DNA of 64,000 bases from Xanthobacter autotrophicus (lineage in GTDB: Bacteria; Pseudomonadota; Alphaproteobacteria; Rhizobiales; Xanthobacteraceae). Below, piece after piece: positions 53,368 to 61,723 of this stretch (positions are counted from its first letter, which is position 1; the number at the start of each line of letters is the position of its first letter). Both the position numbers and the translations under genes were made by a program. The stretch is from NCBI RefSeq assembly GCF_043194295.1, contig NZ_JBAFVK010000013.1. The stretch is one strand, 5' to 3'. The notes under the pieces were generated by a model that saw only the letters and a list, made by a program, of their open reading frames with translations, ran no database searches and was not told where the DNA came from.

Positions 53368-54285
53368 GTCGTTCGTCGGTTCCGTCTCCTGCCTTATGGC
53401 GTCGGCGAGGAAGTCCACGAAGGCGCGGATGCGGGCGGCAAGGTGGGCGTGGCCCACATAGACCGCGTGGATCGGCTCGATGTCGCCGGCGTTGAACGCC
53501 TCCAGCACACTCACCAGCGTACCGGCGGCCATGTCGCCCCGCACGTGGTAGCGGCCGAGGCGCGCCAGCCCCGCCCCATCCAGCGCCAGCCGGCGCAGCA
53601 CCACGCCGCTATTGCCCAGCGCCGTGCCTGACACCGCCTGGGTGAAGGGCTTTCCGCTCTCGGGATCGCGGAACGGCCAGTCCTCCGGCGAGCGGCGGAA
53701 GTTGAAGCACAGGCACAGGTGCCGGGCGAGGTCGTCTGGATGCTGCGGCACGCCGTGGCGCTCCAGATAGGCGGGCGAAGCCACGATGACCCGGCCGATC
53801 TCGAACAGCTTCTTCGCCTTCAGGGTGGAATCGCGCAGCCGCCCGGTGCGGATGGCGATGTCGGTGCGTTCGTCCACCAGGTCGATGACGGCGTCGCTCA
53901 AGGAGATGTCCAGCTCCACCTGCGGGTAAAGTTCGAGAAAGCGCGGCACGCGCGGCAGCACGCACATCTCGCCGAACGCCACCGAGGCACTGATGCGCAG
54001 CCGCCCGCGCGGCACCGCGCCGGCGCCGGTGGCGATCAGGCGTTCCGTGTCGTCGATCTCGGCGAGGATGCGCCGCGCCCGATCGAGATAAAGCGCGCCC
54101 TCGGCGGTGAGCTGCAATTGCCGGGTGGAGCGCACGAAGAGCGGCGTGCCCAGCCGGTCCTCCAGCCGCGTCACCAGCTTGCTCACCGCCGAGGGGGAGA
54201 GGCCGAGCTTGCGGCCGGCGGCCGAGAAACCCTGCGTTTCCGCCGCCGCCACAAACACCACCATCTCGCCCGCGCGATTGTCCAA
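53353..54285 (-). CDS. LysR-family transcriptional regulator
   Basis: A 310-residue regulator. The helix-turn-helix region reads EMVVFVAAAETQGFSAAGRKLG then LSPSAVSKLVTRLEDRLG. The substrate domain begins GRLRISASVAFGEMCVLPRV. It has the CrgA-type features of regulators that control divergent reductase or efflux genes. The TTG at 54285 has GGAGAGG just upstream and gives the usual MDNRAGEM; another TTG at 54321 is possible. It is divergent from an MFS transporter and an aldo/keto reductase, its likely targets. Confidence 0.92.
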   Translation of the reverse strand: MDNRAGEMVVFVAAAETQGFSAAGRKLGLSPSAVSKLVTRLEDRLGTPLFVRSTRQLQLTAEGALYLDRARRILAEIDDTERLIATGAGAVPRGRLRISASVAFGEMCVLPRVPRFLELYPQVELDISLSDAVIDLVDERTDIAIRTGRLRDSTLKAKKLFEIGRVIVASPAYLERHGVPQHPDDLARHLCLCFNFRRSPEDWPFRDPESGKPFTQAVSGTALGNSGVVLRRLALDGAGLARLGRYHVRGDMAAGTLVSVLEAFNAGDIEPIHAVYVGHAHLAARIRAFVDFLADAIRQETEPTNDSGGR

Positions 54286-54291
54286 GGGCCT

Positions 54292-54711
54292 CTCCGGTCT
54301 CAACCTGTGAACCAAATTCAAAGCCGCTTTTACATAATAGGCGGTTCAGTAAAAGCGCAAGGGCGCTCATGTTGCACTGCAAGCGGTGCCGGCTCCGGCG
54401 CCGTCCCGGTTTGAAATGAAACACCGTCGCCCCCTCTCCCGCTTGCGGGGGAGGGTTGGGGAGGGGGGCAGTCATCCGAACAAGTCCCCAGCGGCGGACT
54501 AAACGGAGAAGCCCCAGCCCCCTCCCTGCCCTCCCCCGCCCGAACTCGGCTGCTGCCGAGTTCGGTTCGCAAGAGCCGAGGCCGGAAACATCCGGCCTCG
54601 GGCGGGAGAGGGTTCTGCGGCGCCCGGTCGGACCAACTGTCTTTCAAACCCGGACGGCACCGGGCCCCGGCGCCCGTTTTCATGCCGCCGCCAGCATCTA
54701 AGGACATCGCC
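54292..54711. other. Palindrome-rich region between LysR and MFS genes
   Basis: About 420 bp with no supported gene. Several inverted repeats occur: CCCTCTCCCGC/GCGGGGGAGGG (54432-54455), CCGAACTCGGC/GCCGAGTTCGG (54540-54565) and CGAGGCCGGA/TCCGGCCTCG (54577-54600). The last two are enclosed by nearly matching outer arms CCCTCCCCCGCCCGA (54529-54543) and TCGGGCGGGAGAGGG (54598-54612). Confidence 0.6.
54432..54612. repeat. Cluster of inverted repeats (possible REP/MITE-like unit)
   Basis: Three hairpins in 180 bp, two of them nested within outer complementary arms so that the transcript could form a three-way junction. The CTCCCCCGC..GCGGGGGAG arm type also occurs at 20264-20287, which suggests an interspersed family. 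No transposase is present. Confidence 0.5.
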
Positions 54712-55893
54712 ATGCCCCTTGCGCTCTATGCCCTCACCATCGCCGCCTATGCCATCGGCACCACGGAATTCGTCATCGTCGGGCTGTTGCCCACGGTGGC
54801 CAGCGACCTCGGCATCACCCTGCCCATCGCCGGGCTGATCGTCAGCGTCTATGCGCTGGGCGTCACCTTCGGCGCGCCGGTACTGACCGCGCTCACCGGC
54901 GGCATGGCGCGCAAGCCGCTGCTGCTCGGCCTCATGGCCCTGTTCATCGCCGGCAATACCGCCGCCGCCCTCAGCCCCACCTATGAATGGCTGCTGGTGG
55001 CGCGGGTGCTCTCCGCCTTCGCCCATGGGGTGTTCTTCTCGGTGGGCGCCACCATCGCCGCCGACCTGGTGCCGGAGAACCGCCGCGCCTCGGCCATCGC
55101 GCTCATGTTCATGGGGCTCACGGTGGCCATCGTCACCGGCGTGCCGCTCGGCACCTTCATCGGCCAGAGCTTCGGCTGGCGGGCCACCTTCTGGGGCGTG
55201 GCGCTGCTGGGCATGATCGCCTTCGTCGCCATCGCCCTGCTGCTGCCGTCCAACATCCGCAAGGCGCCCGCCGCCTCCCTGCTCGATCAGGTGCGGGTGC
55301 TGGGCTCCGGCCGGCTGCTGCTGGTGTTCGGCATGACCGCGCTGGGCTATGGCGGCACCTTCGTGGCGTTCACCTATCTCGCCGCCATCCTGGAGACCGT
55401 CACCGGCTTTGCCGCCGGACAGGTCAGCCTCATCCTCATCCTCTACGGCCTTGCCATCGCGGTGGGGAACCTCTCCGGCGGGCGCATCGCCGACCGCGAT
55501 CCGGTGAGGGCGCTGACCATCCTGTTCACGCTTCAGGCGCTGGTGCTGGTGGCCTTCTTCTTCACGGCGCCATCTCCGGTGCTTACGCTGGTGACGCTGG
55601 CGGCGCTCGGCTTCCTGTCGTTCGCCAATGTGCCGGGGCTGCAGATCTATGTGGTGGAGCTGGCGAAGCGCTATCGTCCGGGGGCGGTGGATACGGCGTC
55701 CGCCCTCAACATCGCCGCGTTCAACCTCGGTATTGCGCTCGGGGCCTGGATCGGCGGGCTGGTGGTGGCCTCGCCGCTGGGCCTGGGCGCCACGCCGGTG
55801 GTGGGCGCGCTCATGGTGGCCGGCGCGCTGGGGCTGACCCTGTGGAGCGCAGCCCTCGACAACCGCGCCCGCGCCGTCGCCTGCCCCGTCTGA
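54712..55893 (+). CDS. MFS transporter, AraJ/purine-efflux type
   Basis: A 393-residue, 12-helix MFS permease. It begins LALYALTIAAYAIGTTEFVIVGLLP (shown in parts: YAIGTTEFVIVGLLP is the subfamily signature) and contains LVARVLSAFAHGVFFSVGATIAADLVP and NLSGGRIADRDPVRAL. This subfamily (AraJ, PbuE, NepI, YdhP) exports arabinose, purine ribonucleosides or drugs. The start at 54712 has the signature 10-20 residues in. It is followed by an aldo/keto reductase and is divergent from LysR. Confidence 0.92.
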   Translation: MPLALYALTIAAYAIGTTEFVIVGLLPTVASDLGITLPIAGLIVSVYALGVTFGAPVLTALTGGMARKPLLLGLMALFIAGNTAAALSPTYEWLLVARVLSAFAHGVFFSVGATIAADLVPENRRASAIALMFMGLTVAIVTGVPLGTFIGQSFGWRATFWGVALLGMIAFVAIALLLPSNIRKAPAASLLDQVRVLGSGRLLLVFGMTALGYGGTFVAFTYLAAILETVTGFAAGQVSLILILYGLAIAVGNLSGGRIADRDPVRALTILFTLQALVLVAFFFTAPSPVLTLVTLAALGFLSFANVPGLQIYVVELAKRYRPGAVDTASALNIAAFNLGIALGAWIGGLVVASPLGLGATPVVGALMVAGALGLTLWSAALDNRARAVACPV

Positions 55894-55907
55894 ACAAAGG
55901 AAAGACC

Positions 55908-56732
55908 ATGCACAAAGTCACTGCCAACGGGGCTGAGATCCCCGCCCTCGGCTTCGGCACCTTCCGCGTCTCGGCGGCCGACACCCTGCGCATGGTGCCC
56001 GCCGCCCTGAAGCTCGGCTTCCGCCACATCGACACCGCGCAGATCTACGGCAACGAGGCCGAGGTGGGCGAGGGGATCGCCGCTTCCGGCGTGAAGCGGG
56101 GCGACATCTTCCTCACCACCAAGGTGTGGGTGACGAACTATGCCCACGACGCCTTTCTCGCCTCCGTGGATGAGAGCCTCAAGAAGCTGAAGACGGACTA
56201 TGTGGACCTGCTGCTGCTGCACTGGCCCAACCCGGCGGTGCCGCTGGCCGAGCAGATCGGTGCGCTCAATGCGGTGCGGGCCGCCGGCAAGGTGCGCCAC
56301 ATGGGCGTGTCCAACTTCAACACCGCGCTGATGGCGGAGGCGATCTCCCTGTCTGATGGGCCGCTGGTCACCAACCAGATCGAGTTCCACCCCTTCATCG
56401 ACCAGTCGAAGGTGATCGCCGCCGCCCGCGCCGCCGGGCTCTCCATCACCGCCTATTACGCCATGGCCGACGGCAAGGTGTTCGCCGAGCCGGTGCTCAA
56501 CAACATCGCCACCGCGCACAAGCGCTCGGTGGCGCAGGTGGTGTTGCGCTGGGTGGTGCAGCAGGAGGGCTTCGTCGCCCTCTCCAAGACCGTGAGCGAG
56601 GCCCGCGCCGCCGAGAACGCCGCCATCTTCGACTTCGCGCTCTCGGATGCCGAAATGGCCGCCATCTCCGCCCTCGCCCGCCCGGACGGGCGCATCGTCA
56701 GCCCCGAGGGGCTCGCCCCGGCGTGGGACTGA
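55908..56732 (+). CDS. Aldo/keto reductase, 2,5-diketo-D-gluconate reductase type
   Basis: A 274-residue NADPH-dependent reductase with the AKR fold. The catalytic tetrad is Asp42 and Tyr47 (HIDTAQIYGNE), Lys72 (LTTKVW) and His105 (LLLLHWP). Conserved segments include GVSNFN and NQIEFHPF. It is close to DkgB-type enzymes that reduce diketo sugars and small aldehydes such as methylglyoxal. AAAGGAAAG precedes the start, 14 bp after the MFS gene; the two probably form one unit controlled by LysR. Confidence 0.94.
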   Translation: MHKVTANGAEIPALGFGTFRVSAADTLRMVPAALKLGFRHIDTAQIYGNEAEVGEGIAASGVKRGDIFLTTKVWVTNYAHDAFLASVDESLKKLKTDYVDLLLLHWPNPAVPLAEQIGALNAVRAAGKVRHMGVSNFNTALMAEAISLSDGPLVTNQIEFHPFIDQSKVIAAARAAGLSITAYYAMADGKVFAEPVLNNIATAHKRSVAQVVLRWVVQQEGFVALSKTVSEARAAENAAIFDFALSDAEMAAISALARPDGRIVSPEGLAPAWD

Positions 56733-56906
56733 GCGGGCACCAAGCCCGCGGCGCCTGAGCAAGGGGGGCGGAGGCTTTGGCCTCCCCTTCCCTACGCGGG
56801 TAGGTCCGGAGGGCGGCGGGATGCGCAATGGCGCTTTATCGGCGCTCGCCTGCCGGCTATCAAGGATGCGGACACGGAACGTCCGGCCGGAATCCGCGAG
56901 CCGCCC

Positions 56907-57722
56907 ATGAACGCCATCACCTCGCTCAAGTCCTTCCTCCTCGATCGCGTGGAGCTTCTGGGCGCACCCTTCTATGCCCACGCGGACCGGCTCGCCGTGC
57001 CCCACGACGACCCGCACGACGCGTTGGCCGCCGAGGCGCCGGAGGATCACGACCCGGCGGACGGGCAGGCCTTCGCCATCGATTATGTGGACCATGCGGG
57101 CAATGCCAGCCATCGCCGCATCTCGGTGTGGGCGGTGCAGCGCAATGTGGAGGGCGTGCCCATCCTCATCGCCAAGTGCCACGAGCGGCAGGCCGCCCGC
57201 GCCTTCCGGGTGGATCGCATCACCGCCGTCACCGACCTCGACGGGGTGAAGCGCGAGCCGCTGGTGCGCTTCTTCTACGAGACCTTCGGCTTCCTCTGGC
57301 CCAAGGACGCCATCCTGGCGCCGGCCGAGGAAGACGCCGACGTGCGCTGGGACCGCATCCGCGCCATCATCCGCAAGGCCGGGGTGACGCTGCTGGCGGC
57401 GCTGGCCCGCGCCGATCGGGAGGTGGGGGCCGCCGAGGTGGAGGAGATCGTGTTCTTCTGCGAGCGCGCCTGCGCAGCGGAGGACCTCGACCTCACCGGC
57501 GCCGAGCGCGAGCGCCTCGCCGCCTATGTGGCCCGCCTGCGGCCCACGGCGGAGGCGGTAGAATTCGCCCTCGACACCTTATTTCAGAGCGGCACCGAGG
57601 CCATCACCACCCTACTGCGCGCGGGCATGCGCGTCATCAGCGCCGACGGGGTGCTGAAGGAGCAGGAAGCCGAGCTGCTCGACGCCTTCTGCTTCGCCCT
57701 CACCGGCCGCCACGTGCGCTGA
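56907..57722 (+). CDS. WYL-like - TerB domain protein
   Basis: A 271-residue protein without signal peptide. The N-terminal half has a WYL-like beta fold (FAIDYVDHAGNASHRRISVWAVQ, then ILIAKCHERQAARAFRVDRITAVTDLDG). The C-terminal part has a TerB-like helical domain (VTLLAALARADREVGAAEVEEIVFFCE, and ISADGVLKEQEAELLDAFC) with acidic residues that in TerB bind metal. WYL domains bind nucleic-acid or nucleotide ligands and often control defence or DNA-repair genes; TerB occurs in stress and phage-response modules. The pairing is uncommon and its role is unknown. Confidence 0.8.
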   Translation: MNAITSLKSFLLDRVELLGAPFYAHADRLAVPHDDPHDALAAEAPEDHDPADGQAFAIDYVDHAGNASHRRISVWAVQRNVEGVPILIAKCHERQAARAFRVDRITAVTDLDGVKREPLVRFFYETFGFLWPKDAILAPAEEDADVRWDRIRAIIRKAGVTLLAALARADREVGAAEVEEIVFFCERACAAEDLDLTGAERERLAAYVARLRPTAEAVEFALDTLFQSGTEAITTLLRAGMRVISADGVLKEQEAELLDAFCFALTGRHVR

Positions 57723-58049
57723 GGGCGGCTGGAGGCAGAGGGTTCTCCGGCGGCGCCCCCCATCTCACCATCGTCGTCCTCCGGCTTGACCGGAGGGCCC
57801 ATCGCGCCGCTTTGCACCCCCCCGCCGCTTTGTCCCGGCCGGGCCATGGGCCGTCCGGTCAAGCCGGACGGCGACGGTGCTCTCTGCTCTCCGCCCGCAC
57901 GCGGGAACAGGGGACCGGCGGCGCGAGGTGGGAACAGCCCTCTTTCCCGGATGCGATGCGTCGTCAGCCACCCAAGAAGCTGAAGCTCAGGGTGGCACCA
58001 AACGGCCGCGCTGGCGTTGTCTCCCAAAGACCTGTTCCGGAGACAGCGG
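57723..58049. other. Intergenic region containing a palindromic repeat
   Basis: About 327 bp with no supported gene. It is largely taken up by the repeat at 57766-57879. The remainder shows only a GGAG ribosome site before the next gene. Confidence 0.45.
57766..57879. repeat. Palindromic intergenic repeat (RPE type), second copy
   Basis: Arms CATCGTCGTCCTCCGGCTTG, followed by ACCGGAGGGCCCAT, and ATGGGCCGTCCGG, followed by TCAAGCCGGACGGCGACGG, are inverted around a 40 bp centre (57766-57802 and 57846-57879). Its frame reads 'GPPVKPEDDD', the other common artefact of this repeat group. Related to the copy at 47338-47448. Confidence 0.65.
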
Positions 58050-58565
58050 ATGCGAAGCGGATCGAGCGCCCCACTTGTCCTCACAGCCGCGCTGGCGCTT
58101 GCGCTCGGCGCGAGCCTTGCCATCGACCTTGCCCTGACCACCCCCGCCGCCGCCCAGCAGGCGGCTGATCCGGTTCCGCCGCGCCCGGCAGGACCGGGGC
58201 AGGCAGCGCCGCTTCCGGCGCCCGTTCCGGTTCCCGTCCAGCCCGCGCCTTCAGCGGCGGCCAGCGAGCAGGCGGTGAAGCAGGCGGAGGCCGAGGCGCC
58301 GGAGGACGCGGAGCGGGCATTGGCCTGCAAGGCCCACGCACTGGAGCGGCTGCAGGCGCGCTCGCCCTCGATCTCCGACATCTCCCTCGACATGGACGGG
58401 CTCACCATCGCCAAGGCCGACCTGTCGGTGGGCAGCACGCGCGTGACCGGGGTGCTGATGGGCGAGGCCTATATCCAGCGCGACCGTTCCGACAAGGCCC
58501 ACCGCTTCCTCTGCCTCGTGGGCGAGGACGACAAGGTGCTGATGACCTTCCTCACCGAGCGGTAA
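58050..58565 (+). CDS. Exported protein with Pro/Ala linker (hypothetical)
   Basis: A 171-residue protein. A signal peptide (LTAALALALGASLAIDLAL..AAAQ) is followed by a Pro/Ala-rich linker to about residue 75, then a compact domain with DISLDMDGLTIAKADLSVGSTRVTGVLMGEAYIQRD and two cysteines (ALACKAHA, RFLCLVG). I do not recognise the family. GGAG precedes the ATG. Confidence 0.7.
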   Translation: MRSGSSAPLVLTAALALALGASLAIDLALTTPAAAQQAADPVPPRPAGPGQAAPLPAPVPVPVQPAPSAAASEQAVKQAEAEAPEDAERALACKAHALERLQARSPSISDISLDMDGLTIAKADLSVGSTRVTGVLMGEAYIQRDRSDKAHRFLCLVGEDDKVLMTFLTER

Positions 58566-58596
58566 AAAACGCCCCGCCCGCATCGCTGCGGGCGGG
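58563..58596 (-). terminator. Intrinsic terminator of the aldehyde dehydrogenase gene
   Basis: On the minus strand, CCCGCCCGCA/TGCGGGCGGG (58596-58587 and 58582-58573) forms a 10 bp stem, followed by GGCG and a TTTTTT tract. It lies 10-40 bp after the ALDH stop and overlaps the end of the convergent exported-protein gene. Confidence 0.8.
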
Positions 58597-58605
58597 ACGG
58601 CCCCC

Positions 58606-60054
58606 TCAGACCCCCGCCTGGGAGACGAACTTCGGGTTCAGGTACGCCTCGATGGCCTCCGAGCCGCCTTCCGAGCCGTAGCCGGAATCGCGCACGCCGC
58701 CGAAGGGCACTTCCGGCAAAGCAAGGCCCAGGTGGTTGATGGTCATCATGCCCGCCTGCACCTGATGCGCCACCGCCTGCGCGGTCTTGGCCGAGCTGGT
58801 GTAGGCGTAGGAGGCAAGGCCGTAGGGTAGCCGGTTGGCCTCGGTGATGGCCTCGTCGAAATCCGCGAACGGCAGCAGCATGGCGAGGGGGCCGAACGGC
58901 TCCTCGTTCATCATGCGCATCTCGCGGGTGACACCGGTGACCACCGTGGGCTCGAAGAAATAGCCCTTGTTGCCGATGCGCGAGCCGCCGGTCTTCACGT
59001 CCGCGCCCTTCTGCCGGGCGTCGGCGATGAGCGCCTCCATGGCCGGGATGCGGCGGTCGTTGGCGAGCGGCCCCATGGTGGTGCCCTCGTCCAGCCCGTT
59101 GCCCACCTTCACCGCCTTGGCGACGGTGACGAAGGTGTCCACGAACTGCTCATAGACCTTCTCCTGCACCAGGAAGCGCGTGGGCGACACGCACACCTGG
59201 CCGGCATTGCGGAACTTGGCCGTGGCGATCTGCTTGGCCGCCGCCTGCACGTCCGCATCGTCGAACACGATGACCGGGGAGTGGCCGCCCAGTTCCATGG
59301 TCACGCGCTTCATGTGCGCGCCGGCCAGCGCCGCCAGCTTCTTGCCTACCGGGGTGGAGCCGGTGAAGGTGATCTTGCGGATGACCGGGTGCGGGATGAG
59401 ATATTCGCTCACTTCCGCCGGGACGCCATAGACGAGGGCGATGACGCCCTTGGGCACGCCCGCGTCCACGAAGGCGCGGATCAGTTCGGCGGGGGAGGCC
59501 GGGGTCTCTTCCGGCGCCTTCACGATGATGGAGCAGCCCGCCGCCAGGGCGCCGCACAGCTTGCGCACCACCTGGTTGATGGGGAAGTTCCACGGCGTGA
59601 ACGCCGCCACCGGACCCACCGGCTCCTTGATGACCAACTGGTACACGCCGGGCGCGCGGGCGGGGATAACGCGGCCGTAGGCGCGGCGCGCCTCTTCCGC
59701 GAACCAGTCGATGACGTCGGCGGCGGCCAGCGTCTCCATGCGCGCCTCGGGCAGGGGCTTGCCCTGCTCCAGGGTCATCAGGCGGGCGATGGAATTGGCG
59801 CGCTCGCGCAGGATGTCGGCCGCCTTGCGCATGAGCTTGGAGCGCTCGAAGGCGGAGGTGCGGCTCCAGATGGCAAAGCCGCGCTCGGTGGCGGCGAGCG
59901 CCTCGTCGAGGTCGGAGATGGTGCAATGGGCAACCGTGCCGATCTCTTCCTCGGTGGCGGGATTGATGACGGGAATGCGCTTGCCGCCATCGGCGTCGCG
60001 CCAGACGCCGTCGATGTGCAGCTGAACGTCGGGATAGGTGACGTCGGAACTCAT
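58606..60054 (-). CDS. NAD-dependent succinate-semialdehyde-type dehydrogenase
   Basis: A 482-residue aldehyde dehydrogenase. Active-site cysteine in KFRNAGQVCVSPTRFLV, base glutamate in VTMELGGHSPVIVFDDADV, cofactor-binding TPWNFPINQVVRK. The GQVCVSPTR and GLALPEVPFGGVRDSGYG motifs place it in the GabD/SSADH branch, although other aldehydes are possible. It could take GABA-derived succinate semialdehyde from the putrescine route into the TCA cycle. The ATG at 60054 gives MSSDVTYPDV, typical in length. Confidence 0.9.
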   Translation of the reverse strand: MSSDVTYPDVQLHIDGVWRDADGGKRIPVINPATEEEIGTVAHCTISDLDEALAATERGFAIWSRTSAFERSKLMRKAADILRERANSIARLMTLEQGKPLPEARMETLAAADVIDWFAEEARRAYGRVIPARAPGVYQLVIKEPVGPVAAFTPWNFPINQVVRKLCGALAAGCSIIVKAPEETPASPAELIRAFVDAGVPKGVIALVYGVPAEVSEYLIPHPVIRKITFTGSTPVGKKLAALAGAHMKRVTMELGGHSPVIVFDDADVQAAAKQIATAKFRNAGQVCVSPTRFLVQEKVYEQFVDTFVTVAKAVKVGNGLDEGTTMGPLANDRRIPAMEALIADARQKGADVKTGGSRIGNKGYFFEPTVVTGVTREMRMMNEEPFGPLAMLLPFADFDEAITEANRLPYGLASYAYTSSAKTAQAVAHQVQAGMMTINHLGLALPEVPFGGVRDSGYGSEGGSEAIEAYLNPKFVSQAGV

Positions 60055-60607
60055 GGGGAGCCTCCTCAAGACCTGTGCGAATTGCGGCACGGCGCGGCCG
60101 GGGCAGCCGACAGCGCGATTTGTATCGATTTAGTTCGAAGCTTCTAAGGCGATGCCCGGCTTGGCTCCAACGGTCCGCGCACGGATGCGCCGAATACCGG
60201 TCGGCAAGGCAAGGAAGGCATCTGGGGGAACATCCGGTTCAGCGGTTCAGGTGGGGCGCGAGACCCCGCCGGCGGAGCCGACGAGCGTACGCTCGAAAAC
60301 CATCCTAGAGCGCGATCCCGTCCGACGGAAGCGCTTCAACAGCCCTGCCGGCCCTGAATCGCCCGGTCGTGATAGCCAATGCGGCCGCCCGCGCAGCAGG
60401 TTGAAATCGGCCCGGATACGCGCCGCATACCTCCGCCGTCCGCTGGAGCGCGAGCGGACGCGGGGCTCGGCGACGGCGGTTCCCCACTCTTTTTCCGCAG
60501 TGCGGGAAACTTTGCGGCCCGCTCGCGCGTTCTTTCCACAGAACCCAAATTTTTCGTTTCAACGCCTGGCCTTGGCGGGGGCTTCCCCATGGCCGCAGGA
60601 GATATCC
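60055..60607. other. Divergent intergenic region, 553 bp
   Basis: No gene is supported between the dehydrogenase (minus) and the glycosyltransferase (plus). There is a short palindrome GAAGCGCTTC (60328-60337) next to TAGAGCGCGATCCCGTCC (60304-60321), which resembles part of an interspersed alphaproteobacterial repeat. A GGAAC at 60235-60239 has no CGTT at the right distance, so no EcfG promoter is claimed. Confidence 0.4.
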
Positions 60608-61723
60608 ATGCGTATCGCCCAGGTCGCGCCGCTGATTGAAAGTGTACCCCCCCGCCGCTATGGGGGCACCGAGCGCATCGTGTCCTATCTTACCGAGGAG
60701 TTGGTGCGCGCCGGCCATGAGGTGACCTTGTTCGCCAGCGGCGATTCGCTCACCGCCGCCACGCTGGAGGCCATGTGCGAGACCGGCTTGCGCCTCGCGC
60801 CCGGCCCGGTGGACCCGCTGCTTTATCACCTGCTCATGCTGGAGGAGGTGCGCAAGCGTGCGGACGATTTCGACGTCATCCACGTGCATATGGATCTCTT
60901 GCATTATCCGGTGCTGCGCGATTATCGGGCGCAATGCCTCACCACCCTGCACGGCCGGCTGGACCTGCCCGCCGTCCACCGGCTCTACGCCAATTTCGCC
61001 GACTACCCGCTGGTCTCCATCTCCGATCACCAGCGCACGCCCATGCCGCCGGTCAACTGGGCCGCGACCATCCATCACGGCCTGCCGAGGGACCTCCTGC
61101 CCTTCAGCTCCAAGGGCGGTGACTATCTCGCCTTCCTCGGCCGCATCTCGCCGGAGAAGCGGCCGGATCGCGCCATCGCGATCGCCGTGCGCGCCGGCAT
61201 GCCACTGAAGATCGCCGCCAAGGTGGACCGCGCCGATCAGGCCTATTGGGAAGACATGATCCGCCCCATGGTGGAGGCCAATCCCAACGTGGAATTCATC
61301 GGCGAGATCGACGAGCGCCAGAAAGCGGACTTCCTCGGCAATGCGGCGGCCCTGCTCTTCCCCATCGACTGGCCCGAGCCCTTCGGCCTGGTGATGATCG
61401 AGGCCATGAGCTGCGGCACGCCTGTCATCGCCTTTTCGCGCGGCTCCGTTCCCGAGGTGCTGGACGAGGGCGTCACCGGCTATCTCGTCAACAGCGTGGA
61501 GGAGGCGGTCGACCGTGTGGGCGATATTTCCCGCCTCGACCGCAGCGCCATCCGTCGGACCTTCGAGCGCCGCTTCTCGGCGGAACGCATGGCCAGGGAT
61601 TATGTCAGCGCATACCAGCGCCTGTCCGCGGCCGGCGAACCCGCCACGCTGGCAAGACTGACGCCCAAGCCCGCGTTGCGCCTCGTCGCGGGCCATGATG
61701 CCGTCCATGATGCCAGCCGCTGA
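60608..61723 (+). CDS. Glycosyltransferase family 4 protein
   Basis: A 371-residue GT-B glycosyltransferase. It begins MRIAQVAPLIESVPPRRYGGTERIVSYLTEEL with the GGTE glycine motif, has HVHMDLLHYPVLR in the N-terminal half, and the donor-binding site YLAFLGRISPEKRPDRAI and ALLFPIDWPEPFGLVMIEAMSCGTPVIA (EPFGLVMIEAM) in the C-terminal half. It transfers a sugar, probably from a nucleotide donor. The ATG at 60608 has AGGAG upstream. The end overlaps the debranching-type enzyme by 29 bp, so the two are made together. Confidence 0.93.
   Translation: MRIAQVAPLIESVPPRRYGGTERIVSYLTEELVRAGHEVTLFASGDSLTAATLEAMCETGLRLAPGPVDPLLYHLLMLEEVRKRADDFDVIHVHMDLLHYPVLRDYRAQCLTTLHGRLDLPAVHRLYANFADYPLVSISDHQRTPMPPVNWAATIHHGLPRDLLPFSSKGGDYLAFLGRISPEKRPDRAIAIAVRAGMPLKIAAKVDRADQAYWEDMIRPMVEANPNVEFIGEIDERQKADFLGNAAALLFPIDWPEPFGLVMIEAMSCGTPVIAFSRGSVPEVLDEGVTGYLVNSVEEAVDRVGDISRLDRSAIRRTFERRFSAERMARDYVSAYQRLSAAGEPATLARLTPKPALRLVAGHDAVHDASR

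Noticed and set aside
60235..60262. GGAAC upstream of the glycosyltransferase as an EcfG promoter
   Set aside because: No CGTT at 16-17 bp spacing.
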